From the NCBI GenBank assembly GCA_964550895.1, contig CAZKAP010000021.1, positions 1-57,479 on the forward strand: a DNA stretch of 57,479 nt, given 5' to 3'. The notes under the pieces were generated by a model, which was not told the DNA's origin, did no database searches, and was given only the letters and a program-made list of their open reading frames with translations. Position 1 is the first letter of the stretch; every line of letters starts with the position of its first letter. Origin of the DNA: CAZKAP01 sp964550895 (GTDB taxonomy: Bacteria > Bacteroidota > Bacteroidia > Flavobacteriales > Flavobacteriaceae). The position numbers were made by a program, and so were the translations under genes. Below, piece after piece: positions 43,426-52,226 of this stretch.

Positions 43426-43562
43426 ACTATACCGGATAAGGTTTGGACGGAAAATACGAAAAACCGTTCAATGACCGGAGCCCTAATCACATCCATACAG
43501 GAGAATTACCGACGTCAGCTGACGGTAAGAAAACGGGTTCGGCTCTGAGTACAGAGCCAGAT

Positions 43563-43576
43563 TTTCGTATACGAAA
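43563..43576. repeat. 14-bp perfect palindrome
   Basis: TTTCGTATACGAAA equals its own reverse complement. Its size and symmetry fit a homodimeric repressor operator. Confidence 0.8.
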
Positions 43577-43633
43577 TTGATGACCATATCATTCCCGCAC
43601 GGCCGGGGCCACAGGGTTCATGGCTCTGGCCAC

Positions 43634-43649
43634 CAAAACGCGCGTTTTG
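43634..43649. repeat. 16-bp perfect palindrome
   Basis: CAAAACGCGCGTTTTG equals its own reverse complement and is the longest perfect palindrome in the cluster. Confidence 0.85.
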
Positions 43650-43854
43650 ATGATTCTATCGACCCACGAGATGGTCTTCCAGCCGGAAGCCAGGGTCGGG
43701 TTAGGTCGCCAGATGACCTGAAGACCAGCGGCAGGCTATTTTTGGCAACTTCTATAGCGAAAGCAAAATGCCCTCCGTCAGATGGCAATTCCGTATTGCA
43801 TCCAAAGTGAAATACGTGCCTGCTGGAATTCCTATCTTTAGGAAAACCTAACTC

Positions 43855-44226
43855 ATGAAATTAGGAGCTTTCTCCATCAGCCTCAGCGTTAAAGATTTGG
43901 ACGCCTCCAGGAACTTTTACGAAAAGCTCGGATTCCAGGTATTTGCCGGGGATCCGGCCAATAATTACCTGATCCTAAAAAGTGGGGATACCCTGGTGGG
44001 GATTTTCCAGGGCATGTTCGACGATAACATACTGACCTTCAACCCCGGTTGGGACCAGAACGCCGACAAGCTCGAAGATTTCGATGACGTGCGTGAACTG
44101 CAGGAACGGCTCAGGGCAGAAGGGATTCCCCTGATCAAGGAAGTCGACCCGGATACGGAAGGGCCCGGCAGTTTCGTGGTCGTGGACCCGGACGGCAATC
44201 CCATACTGATCGACCAGCATGTATAG
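43855..44226 (+). CDS. VOC (glyoxalase/bleomycin-resistance) family protein
   Basis: A 123-aa protein with the paired beta-alpha-beta-beta-beta modules of the vicinal oxygen chelate fold. The first module is SISLSVKDLDASRNFYEKLGFQVF, and the second ends FVVVDPDGNPILIDQHV, whose acidic residues may bind metal. Members are lyases, dioxygenases or drug-binding proteins, so the activity is unknown. It converges with the CPBP protease gene, with 2 bp between stops. Confidence 0.85.
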   Translation: MKLGAFSISLSVKDLDASRNFYEKLGFQVFAGDPANNYLILKSGDTLVGIFQGMFDDNILTFNPGWDQNADKLEDFDDVRELQERLRAEGIPLIKEVDPDTEGPGSFVVVDPDGNPILIDQHV

Positions 44227-44228
44227 TA

Positions 44229-44915
44229 TTAGCCTTCTCCGGCCATTAGCGCCCCGAAGAACATCGGGAGATCAATAACGAGATGAATCACGATGAGGAA
44301 CGGCAAGTTACGTGTTCGCAGATAGAGCAAAGTTAGGATCAAACCCAGTGGTAGGACCACCCCCAGTATATGAAAGAGATCCCAGGTCTCCGCATGAATG
44401 AGTATGAAGGTACCGAGACTTAGTAAAAACCCCGTGACCTGATTACCCGTAAGTTCTCGCAGTCGTTCCAGTGGATAGGCCCTCAGGAGCACCTCCTCCG
44501 TGACCGCTGCGGTGATCACACCGAGCAGAAGTACCCCGGGAGAATGGCGTACCAAATCCATCTGTTCATTTGCCGTTCCGGGCCACCAGGATCTAAGCAC
44601 ATACACCAAAGGCACCCAGAGGGATAGCAGTATCCCCAATCCTATTGCCAACAGTAAACGTCTGACTTTGATGGCCTTCCAGCCGATGGAGTTAAAACCC
44701 CTGTGTTCGATTTTTTTAACGTATGTCGCCAAAAAGAAAAGGATCATCCACATCCCTGTCAGTCCGAGCAAACTCTGAGAGGGTTCTTCGTAAATCGGCT
44801 GGATGAATGTAGGGTATAACCAAAGGCTAAAGAGAATCGGAAGAACTAAAGATATGAGCAGCCCCGCAAACGTCCGGACGGGTGTGGAAATCGTTTCCAT
44901 ACGCCAAATGTTCAA
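44229..44915 (-). CDS. CPBP-family intramembrane metalloprotease
   Basis: A 228-aa membrane protein with about seven hydrophobic helices and the three Rce1/CPBP motifs: EEVLLRAYPLERL (paired glutamates plus Arg), FILIHAETWDLFHI (His), and HLVIDLP (His). Bacterial members process peptides or give immunity to bacteriocins. A downstream in-frame ATG at 44900 (METIST) is an alternative start. Its neighbours give no hint of a substrate, although it lies close to the candidate immune pair. Confidence 0.85.
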   Translation of the reverse strand: MNIWRMETISTPVRTFAGLLISLVLPILFSLWLYPTFIQPIYEEPSQSLLGLTGMWMILFFLATYVKKIEHRGFNSIGWKAIKVRRLLLAIGLGILLSLWVPLVYVLRSWWPGTANEQMDLVRHSPGVLLLGVITAAVTEEVLLRAYPLERLRELTGNQVTGFLLSLGTFILIHAETWDLFHILGVVLPLGLILTLLYLRTRNLPFLIVIHLVIDLPMFFGALMAGEG

Positions 44916-44960
44916 TTAAAGATAATTCTCTCCAGAAACAATTCCAACGAAATGTAAGCC

Positions 44961-46685
44961 TCAAGCCGTTCCCGGTATCACTACGATATCCGGCGCCCGT
45001 TCCTTAAATATCAGATACCAGTTGCCGTTTTCGATCAGCGCCTCCTTTCCAGTCAGGTATAAAAGGTTATGCAAGCGTTCTTCCATGTGCTCCTCCGGGC
45101 GGACTTCGCCGATCTCATTCATCTTGTTTCGGGTTTTACCAAATATCCGCGACATCATCGCGTATTGGGTGCGCATCTGGTCGTATCCTTTCTTCTCGTA
45201 CAGGGCCATGGCGATCAGCACCCAGCCTACTGCGACATTGACCAGGCATACCCCCATGGCCTTGACCACTTCAAACGAATTCCAGGCTCCGGTGCCTTTG
45301 ACAAAGCTGTCCTCGTAGAGTATGCAGGCGAAAAGCAGAAGCAGGCCGATGAAGCCCAGAAAACCAACTCCGAAATAAAACAATCGGTATTTTTCGCGCT
45401 TGTTTTCGTAGCGTTCCATGGATTTTATGAAATACGCGTATTGATCCTCGATCCAGTTTCGCTGAATGGTAGTCCAATGACAGACCTGGCTGGGGTTGCC
45501 CAGGGTTAAACCGTATATGGCATTGAGGATATTGGGCAGCCAGTTGTGTTCCTGCTTGTGTATGCGCAATATGTGGCGCGCAACGGGTTGCTGTATACCG
45601 GATTGCTTCCAGAAGAATTGGGTGCGGATAGCCTCCGCCACGACCCGGTCGTCTATGAAGATGGTGTGGTCCTTCCACTTGGTGTACCGCTTGATAAAAA
45701 TGGCCACCATAAAGAGTACCATCACGATAAGAAGCAGCAAAACCCCCCCGTACTCGGTAATCAGGTCCTCAACGGCGCGAGCATCCTCGTGGGTGCTGAA
45801 GATGGCGGCCAACACGCTCACCACCTGAGATCCGCCGACCAGAAACGCTCCCAGGTAAAAAAAGCCGTTGACAAAGCGATTGTAGATCCGCTTGTGTATG
45901 GTGGAATGACTGGCGAAGACGTTGTGCCAGTCCTTGAGGTTACGGGCATTGGAGGGGTCCTCTCCCTGGGTACATATTTCCCAGGATTCGGTCCAGTCCT
46001 CCTTCTTCCGATGGCGGGTACTGAACTGGTTGATCTCATCCGTCTTGGTCAGGGTTTCCACCACATCCGGGATGTCGAAGAAATCGTCGAGCAGTTCTTC
46101 GGTAAGTTCGTCCTCGGTTACCTGTCGCGAGTCGCCCCGGTCGCAGGGCAATACCAGGGCCGTTCCGTGCAGATTGAAAAGCCGGTCGTCCACGTGCTCG
46201 CGAAATGTACCGTTTACCTTGTAATAGAGCAAATCGTCCGTACCCCCAACGCCGCCGGTCTTCTTTTGGTCGGAAAAGCCGATGAGTACCATGGAACTGT
46301 CTGCGACAAATTGCCCTCCGCGCCGGAACTTCATATTCCGATCGTCATCTTTATGCTGGGGTACCACAAACTTTTCTTCAGCGGCATCGTAGACACTGTG
46401 GAAGCAATCCAGGTGTTCGGGATCGAAATCCCTGATGTACTCCTCTTTTTCAAAGGGAAGCGGTACGATCAGACGGTAGGCCCGCCCGGTGCGCTTCTTG
46501 TGTTCCAGGAAGATACGGGCTACCTCCAGGTCGGCACCCTGAGCCAGTTGGGAGAACAGCACCAGAGGGGAGTGGGGGAAACGCTCGTTCAACAGATTGA
46601 GGGTCTTGATGATCAGCATCCTGTGAGCGGGTACGATTACCGCATCCCGGTGTCCAATAATCCCAAGGGTTATGGGAATTTTCAT
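44961..46685 (-). CDS. SLOG-domain protein with four transmembrane helices (SLATT-like)
   Basis: A 574-aa protein. Residues 1-185 look like a SLOG nucleotide-sensing domain of the Rossmann type: TLGIIGHRD (8-13 GHRD), SQLAQGADLEVA (46-56), VPLPFEKEEYIRDF, and DSSMVLIGFSD. Two hydrophobic hairpins follow: helices about 275-297 and 313-332, then 435-456 and 475-495. Between them is a SLATT-like helical stretch (KWKDHTIFIDDRVVAEAIRTQFFW). SLOG-SLATT proteins were predicted from genome context to be nucleotide-triggered membrane-pore effectors. It is divergent from the DUF4062-STAND-LRR gene across 166 bp. Family assignment is by pattern, not search. Confidence 0.72.
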   Translation of the reverse strand: MKIPITLGIIGHRDAVIVPAHRMLIIKTLNLLNERFPHSPLVLFSQLAQGADLEVARIFLEHKKRTGRAYRLIVPLPFEKEEYIRDFDPEHLDCFHSVYDAAEEKFVVPQHKDDDRNMKFRRGGQFVADSSMVLIGFSDQKKTGGVGGTDDLLYYKVNGTFREHVDDRLFNLHGTALVLPCDRGDSRQVTEDELTEELLDDFFDIPDVVETLTKTDEINQFSTRHRKKEDWTESWEICTQGEDPSNARNLKDWHNVFASHSTIHKRIYNRFVNGFFYLGAFLVGGSQVVSVLAAIFSTHEDARAVEDLITEYGGVLLLLIVMVLFMVAIFIKRYTKWKDHTIFIDDRVVAEAIRTQFFWKQSGIQQPVARHILRIHKQEHNWLPNILNAIYGLTLGNPSQVCHWTTIQRNWIEDQYAYFIKSMERYENKREKYRLFYFGVGFLGFIGLLLLFACILYEDSFVKGTGAWNSFEVVKAMGVCLVNVAVGWVLIAMALYEKKGYDQMRTQYAMMSRIFGKTRNKMNEIGEVRPEEHMEERLHNLLYLTGKEALIENGNWYLIFKERAPDIVVIPGTA

Positions 46686-46851
46686 TCGTCAGGTCTTCTG
46701 GCTATTCCGCGAAAAATACGAAAATTCTATGCAGCCGTCGGCCTGCCTGAATACTCTCGATTTTGTGAGTATTTTCCCTCTAAGTTGCACATTCCCCAAG
46801 GGTTACCGGTTTTTTTCATACTTTTTCACATTCTACGAAGAACACGAAACC
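46686..46851. promoter_or_regulatory. Shared divergent control region with dyad
   Basis: The 166-bp spacer holds AATACTC (46750-46756) and its inverse GAGTATT (46767-46773) separated by 10 bp, a possible operator. Weak -7-like elements point both ways: TACTTTTT (46819-46826) for the plus gene and, on the minus strand, TATTTTTC (46718-46711) for the SLOG gene. Confidence 0.4.
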
Positions 46852-49800
46852 ATGCAGAAGGTCTACATTTCCTCTACGTATAAGGATTTCAAGGAGTACC
46901 GAAGCACCCTCATCAGCCTGTTCCAAAAGGAATTACGGGGTGAGTTCGAACTGAGCGAAATCATGGAGCACATGTACGACGACGGCTCCTCTTCTACCTA
47001 TGTGGAAGAATGTCGCGAGGCGGTCAAAGCGTGTGACATTTACTTCATTATACTGGGTAATTCTGTAGGTTCCTACCCGCCGGGGGAGACCCGCACCTAC
47101 ACCGAGCTGGAGTACCTGACGGCCGTGGAGGAGGACAAGATCATGTACCGGCTGCAACTGGATCCGATCGACCCCAAGTCCGTAGACGATCCTAAAAAAC
47201 ACAAGGCCCTGCGAGAGTCCTTCGAGGGTAAGCACGTGCATTATTTCAAGGACGAGACCCAGCTGGAAAGCATCTTCCTCAAGTGCCTGATGAAGCATAT
47301 GAAGAAGGTGAATACGGCCAACCCCTATAAAGGCATGGTGCCTTACGAGATTGAGGACGGGCCATACTTCTTTGGGCGGCACCACGAAATCGAAGAGCTT
47401 CTCAAGCTCATCCTCACCTCCCCGTATAAGCGCGCCTTCGCCATCACAGGCAGCTCAGGGATCGGGAAGAGTTCATTCGTCAAGGCCGGTGTGGTTTACC
47501 GTATGCTGAACGACCCGATGATGGGGTATTCCGAATACATCCCACTGGTATTTCAGCCGGGCAGCCAACCCCTGACGGACCTGAAATACCACCTGCACCG
47601 GCATGCTGGCATATTCGGAAACGACCTTAGCGGAAAGGATTTTGAAGGAAAGAAGATTATCCTCTGCGTGGACCAGCTCGAACAGCTGATCACCCATTGC
47701 CATACTGAGGCGCAATGCATTGAACGCGAAAATTTTATTGAGGCGATGCAGGACCTCGCCACGCATCCCGGACTGGACCTGGTGATCCTCTTCACCTACC
47801 GTTCGGACCAGGAGGCCGAGTTAAAAAAATTCCCTTTTCTCAAAGAACATACGGTAGACTACCGCTTGTCGAGTTTTGACCATAAGGGCGGTTCCGCAAA
47901 CTGGGAGCAGGAAATGACCGAGATGATCACGGCACCTGCGGAGAAACACGAGGTCTCCCTGGAAACCGATCTGGTCAAGCGCCTGTTGAATGACCTGGAG
48001 AGCCTGGACGGCTGCCTGCCGTTCCTGCAGTACTCCCTGCATAAGCTCTGGGATCCCAAGGTGATCAAGGACCACCAGATCAGTCACGCCGAGTTCCTGA
48101 CGCTGTCCGAGGGAAAGGGCATTCCGCGTCTGATCCTCAAGCATGCGGATGCCGCCTATTCACGCATTACCGATAAAGGCACCGATGCCCTCAAGGTGGC
48201 CGTACTGAAGAGTATGCTGCTGAACCTGGTCGAGGTTAACGAAGACGAAAGGGACATACGACGAACCCTGCCAAAACGGGAGTTATTTGAGCGGCTAAAC
48301 GTTTACGACCCCACCCTGGTGGAGGAGATCTTCGAGGAGCTGGTCAATGGAAACACCCGATTGCTATTGGTAGTGGATCGGGGTACGGTCGAAAGCGAAG
48401 AAGGCACTAAAGCTGCAGAAGCAGGAGTAACCCTGATCCACGATGGCCTGGTACGCCGCTGGGACAAACTCACCGTCTGGATACAGGATCGTCGCGAGGA
48501 CCTTTCCCTGCAGAAACGTCTTCGTCGGGATTCGGGTGAATACTTTGAAGACAATGGGAGCCTGCTGCGCGGGAAACGACTTAGGGAAGCCCTGGACTGG
48601 AAAAAGTCCAATCGCGACTTCTGGGACGAGTCCATAAACGCGTATATCCGTAAAAGCCGCAATGGATTCATCATTCGGAATTCCATACCCATAATGGCCG
48701 TAATCGCAGCCACACTGTTCAAGCTGATGGTTTTCGACCCGGTGATCCAGAAAAATCTCTTTCTCAGGGACGTGGTGAGCTCTCAGCCACAAAACCTCCG
48801 TAATTATCTGGAATCCGGAGGTACGCTGGACAAACCCCAACGCATCAACCTGAACCGGGGAACATTCTCCGAACTCAACGGATCCATGTCCTTTGATATG
48901 GGCATCCCCCTGACAAGGAATTTCAAGTACTTCGACAAAATAGAGGAACTGGCGGTCAGCAACCGGCCAGATGCCGTCAGCTTTTCCGAAATCGTGGAAG
49001 AGTTCCGCGAAATCGAAGTCTTGGGGAACCTGGAGAATAACCTGAAGAATCTGACGCTCAAGAAACTGAACAAGCTGACTGCCCTGGACGGCATAGCCAG
49101 TCTGAAGTCAATCGAGGAGTTGCACCTGATGGATAATTTCCGGTTGGCGATGAACGATTCCCTGGTGCTACCACCAAGCCTGAAGCTGTTGGAAATCTTC
49201 GATAATGACGGCCTTATCCGGATACCCGAGCTCAAAAATCTGGATTCCCTCAGGTCGGTTCGTCTTATCGGTAACGATGCGCTCTTTAGGATCGGAGACC
49301 TGGAGTCACAAAGCCTGCAAAGCCTGCTGATATCCGGGAACAGCAAACTCGAGTTGGTCAATGAACTGGCGGCCCTGGGCAACCTGGGTTTCCTGGACAT
49401 CAATTACAATGACAATCTGGAACGCATCGATGGACTCGGAAAGCTCAATGGCCTCCGGGAATTGCATATACACAACAACCCTGTCCTGACGCCTGTGGGA
49501 TCCCTGTACGGACTGGATTCCCTTCACACCCTCAGGCTGGGGATTCCGGACATGACCCGCTTACCGGCACTACCAGGAGGGCTACGGAGACTCATACTGT
49601 CGGGCAATCGTGAACTCCAGGCGGCGGATCTCAGCGGGCAAAGGCAACTCGAATACCTGGAACTCTCCAATAACTTCAGGCTACGATCCATCCCCGATCT
49701 CAGCCGGATGGACCGGCTCAGGGAGGTGAAGCTTTCCAACCTGTTCTACCTGGATGGACTGGCCAGCCTGTCAAAGGCCACATCCATCGAATCCCTTGAA

Positions 49801-50718
49801 CTTTCCTACCTGCCCGAATTCCTGAATGAAAGCCTTCCCAATATTGCAGGGCTGCCCAGGCTGCATTCCCTGAAGATTCAGGGCGACTTCGATTACAACT
49901 TCGATCAGGAGACCAACAGTAGGAAGTACCCCGCGCTGAAGCGGCTCGAGTTTTTCGGAAACGAGTCGCGCTCACGCTTCCCTGCCTTTACCGGGCTGGG
50001 TCTTGACAGCCTTATTCTCAGGAAAAATCCATCCGTAGTGTATTTCGGGGCCCTGGATCTGGATAGCCTCCGTTACCTTGAGATCCGGGACAATGACCTG
50101 CTCCGGGAACTCCCCAGGCCGGAGGGCCTTCCCCGCATCCGGGAACTGGTGCTCAGCGGCAACAAGTCAATTCGCAACTACGGCAACATCTGCGATATGC
50201 CATCCCTGGAATACCTGACTCTGAGTGGTGAGCGATCCAGTAATCTGGAAGATCTCGACTTCCTAAACGACCTGTCCTCATTGAAAGGATTGGTTGTCTC
50301 GGATAATCCCGGTCTGCATTATATACAGGGAATATCCAGTTGCCCTAACCTGGAATCCCTGACCGTAAGCAACAATTCGGCGATAACTGAATTCCCAAAC
50401 CTCTCCAATTTTAGTGGGCTGGCCCAACTGGCCCTCTACGGCAATTCACAATTGGTCTGGGATCCGGAAATGCTTGCCACTATGAACTGGAGCCAATGGG
50501 AGCGACTGGAGCGACTCGAATTGGATGTGGAAACTTTTACGACACTCTTTCTTGAAAGCGGGCAACTCAAGGAGACCGGTTATTTGAAAGATCTGCCCAA
50601 CCTGAAGCAGCTGGTCATCCACACCCTGCCGAACACTAACCTCAAACCCCTTAGGCTGATCCGCGTGCGGGAAGCCAATGACGACCTGAACATCGAAATC
50701 CGGATCGCGAAGAAGTAA
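46852..50718 (+). CDS. DUF4062-STAND NTPase-TM-leucine-rich-repeat protein (NLR-like)
   Basis: A 1288-aa protein. Residues 1-95 are a DUF4062 domain (VYISSTYKDFKEYR, then TYTELEYLTAVE), a TIR-like fold used as an N-terminal adaptor or effector. Residues about 172-480 are a STAND NTPase of the nSTAND1 type: FFGRHHEIEELL, Walker A TGSSGIGKSSF (200-207), Walker B IILCVDQLEQ (D274), and GCLPFLQYSLHKLW. A winged-helix part follows with IHDGLVRRW and LLRGKRLREALDW. One transmembrane helix spans about 610-629, preceded by basic residues. Residues about 650-1270 are some 25 irregular leucine-rich repeats (LExLxLSxN type). The positive-inside rule puts the LRRs outside the cytoplasm. The ATG at 46852 fits the domain start; the open frame upstream crosses the promoter region. 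Probable immune sensor. Confidence 0.85.
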   Translation: MQKVYISSTYKDFKEYRSTLISLFQKELRGEFELSEIMEHMYDDGSSSTYVEECREAVKACDIYFIILGNSVGSYPPGETRTYTELEYLTAVEEDKIMYRLQLDPIDPKSVDDPKKHKALRESFEGKHVHYFKDETQLESIFLKCLMKHMKKVNTANPYKGMVPYEIEDGPYFFGRHHEIEELLKLILTSPYKRAFAITGSSGIGKSSFVKAGVVYRMLNDPMMGYSEYIPLVFQPGSQPLTDLKYHLHRHAGIFGNDLSGKDFEGKKIILCVDQLEQLITHCHTEAQCIERENFIEAMQDLATHPGLDLVILFTYRSDQEAELKKFPFLKEHTVDYRLSSFDHKGGSANWEQEMTEMITAPAEKHEVSLETDLVKRLLNDLESLDGCLPFLQYSLHKLWDPKVIKDHQISHAEFLTLSEGKGIPRLILKHADAAYSRITDKGTDALKVAVLKSMLLNLVEVNEDERDIRRTLPKRELFERLNVYDPTLVEEIFEELVNGNTRLLLVVDRGTVESEEGTKAAEAGVTLIHDGLVRRWDKLTVWIQDRREDLSLQKRLRRDSGEYFEDNGSLLRGKRLREALDWKKSNRDFWDESINAYIRKSRNGFIIRNSIPIMAVIAATLFKLMVFDPVIQKNLFLRDVVSSQPQNLRNYLESGGTLDKPQRINLNRGTFSELNGSMSFDMGIPLTRNFKYFDKIEELAVSNRPDAVSFSEIVEEFREIEVLGNLENNLKNLTLKKLNKLTALDGIASLKSIEELHLMDNFRLAMNDSLVLPPSLKLLEIFDNDGLIRIPELKNLDSLRSVRLIGNDALFRIGDLESQSLQSLLISGNSKLELVNELAALGNLGFLDINYNDNLERIDGLGKLNGLRELHIHNNPVLTPVGSLYGLDSLHTLRLGIPDMTRLPALPGGLRRLILSGNRELQAADLSGQRQLEYLELSNNFRLRSIPDLSRMDRLREVKLSNLFYLDGLASLSKATSIESLELSYLPEFLNESLPNIAGLPRLHSLKIQGDFDYNFDQETNSRKYPALKRLEFFGNESRSRFPAFTGLGLDSLILRKNPSVVYFGALDLDSLRYLEIRDNDLLRELPRPEGLPRIRELVLSGNKSIRNYGNICDMPSLEYLTLSGERSSNLEDLDFLNDLSSLKGLVVSDNPGLHYIQGISSCPNLESLTVSNNSAITEFPNLSNFSGLAQLALYGNSQLVWDPEMLATMNWSQWERLERLELDVETFTTLFLESGQLKETGYLKDLPNLKQLVIHTLPNTNLKPLRLIRVREANDDLNIEIRIAKK

Positions 50719-50754
50719 GGGGAATTCCTGCCGGTTCTGAACCTGCCCCCATCA

Positions 50755-50787
50755 AAAAACCCCCAGGATTCTGAGATTCCCGGGGGC
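50755..50787 (-). terminator. Rho-independent terminator after the SRPBCC gene
   Basis: On the minus strand a CCCCCGGG / TCCTGGGGG stem is followed by six T residues. The hairpin may also serve the convergent LRR gene. Confidence 0.8.
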
Positions 50788-50809
50788 TCAATACTGTGCG
50801 GCTATACTT

Positions 50810-51367
50810 CTACTCGACGGGGGGGAGGGAATCGCCTGCGGTTGTGTTCGTATTGTAGCGAGTTTGGACGCGCTCCTTAAGGGCCTGATTCATCGCCTCC
50901 ATCGCTGCTTCGGTGTCCTTGAGCACCAGGGTACTGATGATTCCGGAAAATACTCCCGAGAACTCCTCACCCTGGATGAATCGGGTCTGGGTGGAGTCGA
51001 CTTCCTCGAACAGAAAATAGTGCTCACCGTCGAATATCCCCGGATAGAGTAATTTCCCTTTCCAACGGAATTCCTTCCCGGGTTCACTGGCCAGTACCAC
51101 GGGCTCGAAGGTCATCGGGTTATTGTCTCCCATTTGCAGGCTCACGCTGAGCGTCTCTCCGACATCCATAGGTCCGGCCATGTCCTTGATAAAGGGGTTC
51201 CAGTCCTGGAAGGCTTCCTGTTCGGCAAAAACTGCCCAAACCTCGGATACAGGTGCCTCAATGGTGGTTTCGGTTTCGATCTGACGATTGGCAAATCGGT
51301 TGTAGATCAGGGAACCCACCACAACAACAATTAGAAAGGTGATCAGAAAAGAAAAAAATCGTTTCAT
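50810..51367 (-). CDS. Membrane-anchored SRPBCC (polyketide cyclase-like) protein
   Basis: A 185-aa protein with one N-terminal transmembrane helix (FFSFLITFLIVVVVGSLIY) and an SRPBCC hydrophobic-pocket domain: TETTIEAPVSEVWAVFAEQEAFQDWNPFI, GETLSVSLQM, and a long C-terminal helix VLKDTEAAMEAMNQALKERV. It may bind a lipid or hydrophobic metabolite at the membrane. It converges with the LRR gene, with a hairpin between them. No specific ligand can be named. Confidence 0.82.
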   Translation of the reverse strand: MKRFFSFLITFLIVVVVGSLIYNRFANRQIETETTIEAPVSEVWAVFAEQEAFQDWNPFIKDMAGPMDVGETLSVSLQMGDNNPMTFEPVVLASEPGKEFRWKGKLLYPGIFDGEHYFLFEEVDSTQTRFIQGEEFSGVFSGIISTLVLKDTEAAMEAMNQALKERVQTRYNTNTTAGDSLPPVE

Positions 51368-52226
51368 AATATAATTGAGTGTTTAGTTGGGGTTAAATGT
51401 AGTAAAGTTGGCCTGGTCACAGTAAATTTTTTAGGATAGGACATGCGCTAGTTGTTGCGTATGAAGTAATTTCGATTCTGATTTCGGGAATTGCCCCACA
51501 AAAGTCTCCGAGAACACCAGATGATATGCTGATTTCCAAGTCGAAGCAGATGATCTTTGTGGTTCATTTTGTTTCATTTATCGCCTTGGTGCTGGTCCTG
51601 ATCGGGTCGGCCGGGGGTATGTGAGCAAAGGCCCTGGATCGAGCCTCCGACCTCAATGGGGGCCTGATTTTGAACCCTATGGAAGAACCGGCCTAAGTAG
51701 CCGGGAGGGTAATCAACCCTTTTATTTCAGCTGTCCAGGACCTGTATTTACGGTTAGAAGGTACGCCAGGTGCCCCCTTGCCCGTGGCAAATCGGTACAA
51801 GGTGAACTGCAAAGAGGATACTATAGACGGATGGGATGTTTTATAAAGGAGAATTCCCTGAACACGTTCTATTCCAGATTTACTGCTGACCCTGCTCCGG
51901 ATCGGATGCGGCTTTCGCAAAGAGGCCTAATGGGACTACTCCATCGAATCCGCCCATACAGTACCTGAGCACTCTAGCAGGCGCCATTGAAGATTGCCTC
52001 GGAATCCTGCCCTGTACAACGTACAATCCCAACCTGCTTTTGGAGATCGAGAACCCTGTTTCCCTGGTACACCCTCAGCGGGGCGGATACCGGATAGACC
52101 CTCTGTTACACCCAGGTATTCCGGCGCAACAACCGGCTTTGTCTCCTGCAGTGACTACTGTGGACTAAAATGGCTTTCGATTTCCTGCAATTTTGATTAC
52201 TTTTTACCCTACTAATCGAGAACACT
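51368..52226. other. Long intergenic region, mostly empty
   Basis: An 859-bp stretch. The first 160 bases probably hold the SRPBCC promoter. A possible 32-codon membrane peptide lies at 51526-51624. The rest, to 52226, has open frames with no recognisable composition (for example 51621-51968), no terminator and no clear repeat. It could be a decayed gene. Near-consensus -7 elements (TTTTG, TACTTTTT) lie just before 52227. Confidence 0.5.
51526..51624 (+). CDS. Possible small single-helix membrane protein
   Basis: A 32-codon frame beginning MLISKSKQM: a basic N-terminus followed by an uninterrupted hydrophobic segment of about 20 residues (IFVVHFVSFIALVLVLIGSA). This is the pattern of small inner-membrane proteins. 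No ribosome-binding site or conservation can be judged from here, and short hydrophobic frames arise by chance. Confidence 0.35.
   Translation: MLISKSKQMIFVVHFVSFIALVLVLIGSAGGM

Larger units (their letters stand above)
43426..43854. other. Palindrome-rich divergent intergenic region
   Basis: No credible gene fills this 429-bp spacer between two divergent genes. Between 43513 and 43719 it holds at least seven dyads: 43513-43524 (12-bp perfect palindrome), 43541-43558 (7-bp stem, AGTA loop), 43563-43576 (14-bp perfect palindrome TTTCGTATACGAAA), 43607-43631 (8-bp stem, one mismatch), 43634-43649 (16-bp perfect palindrome), 43676-43689 and 43703-43719 (5-bp stems). They may be operators for the dehydrogenase genes, a structured RNA, or a decayed repeat element. 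A near-consensus -7 element (TATCTTTA) precedes the VOC gene. Confidence 0.65.

Noticed and set aside
43577..43810. 77-codon plus-strand frame in the palindrome cluster
   Set aside because: Composition is unlike a protein here and it crosses the palindromes; no start signal.
45546..46883. 445-codon plus-strand open frame
   Set aside because: It is antisense to the SLOG-4TM gene and runs across the divergent promoter region; no recognisable domain.
51621..51968. 115-codon frame in the 859-bp gap
   Set aside because: Low-confidence composition (many Arg, Pro, Gly), no domain, no start signal.
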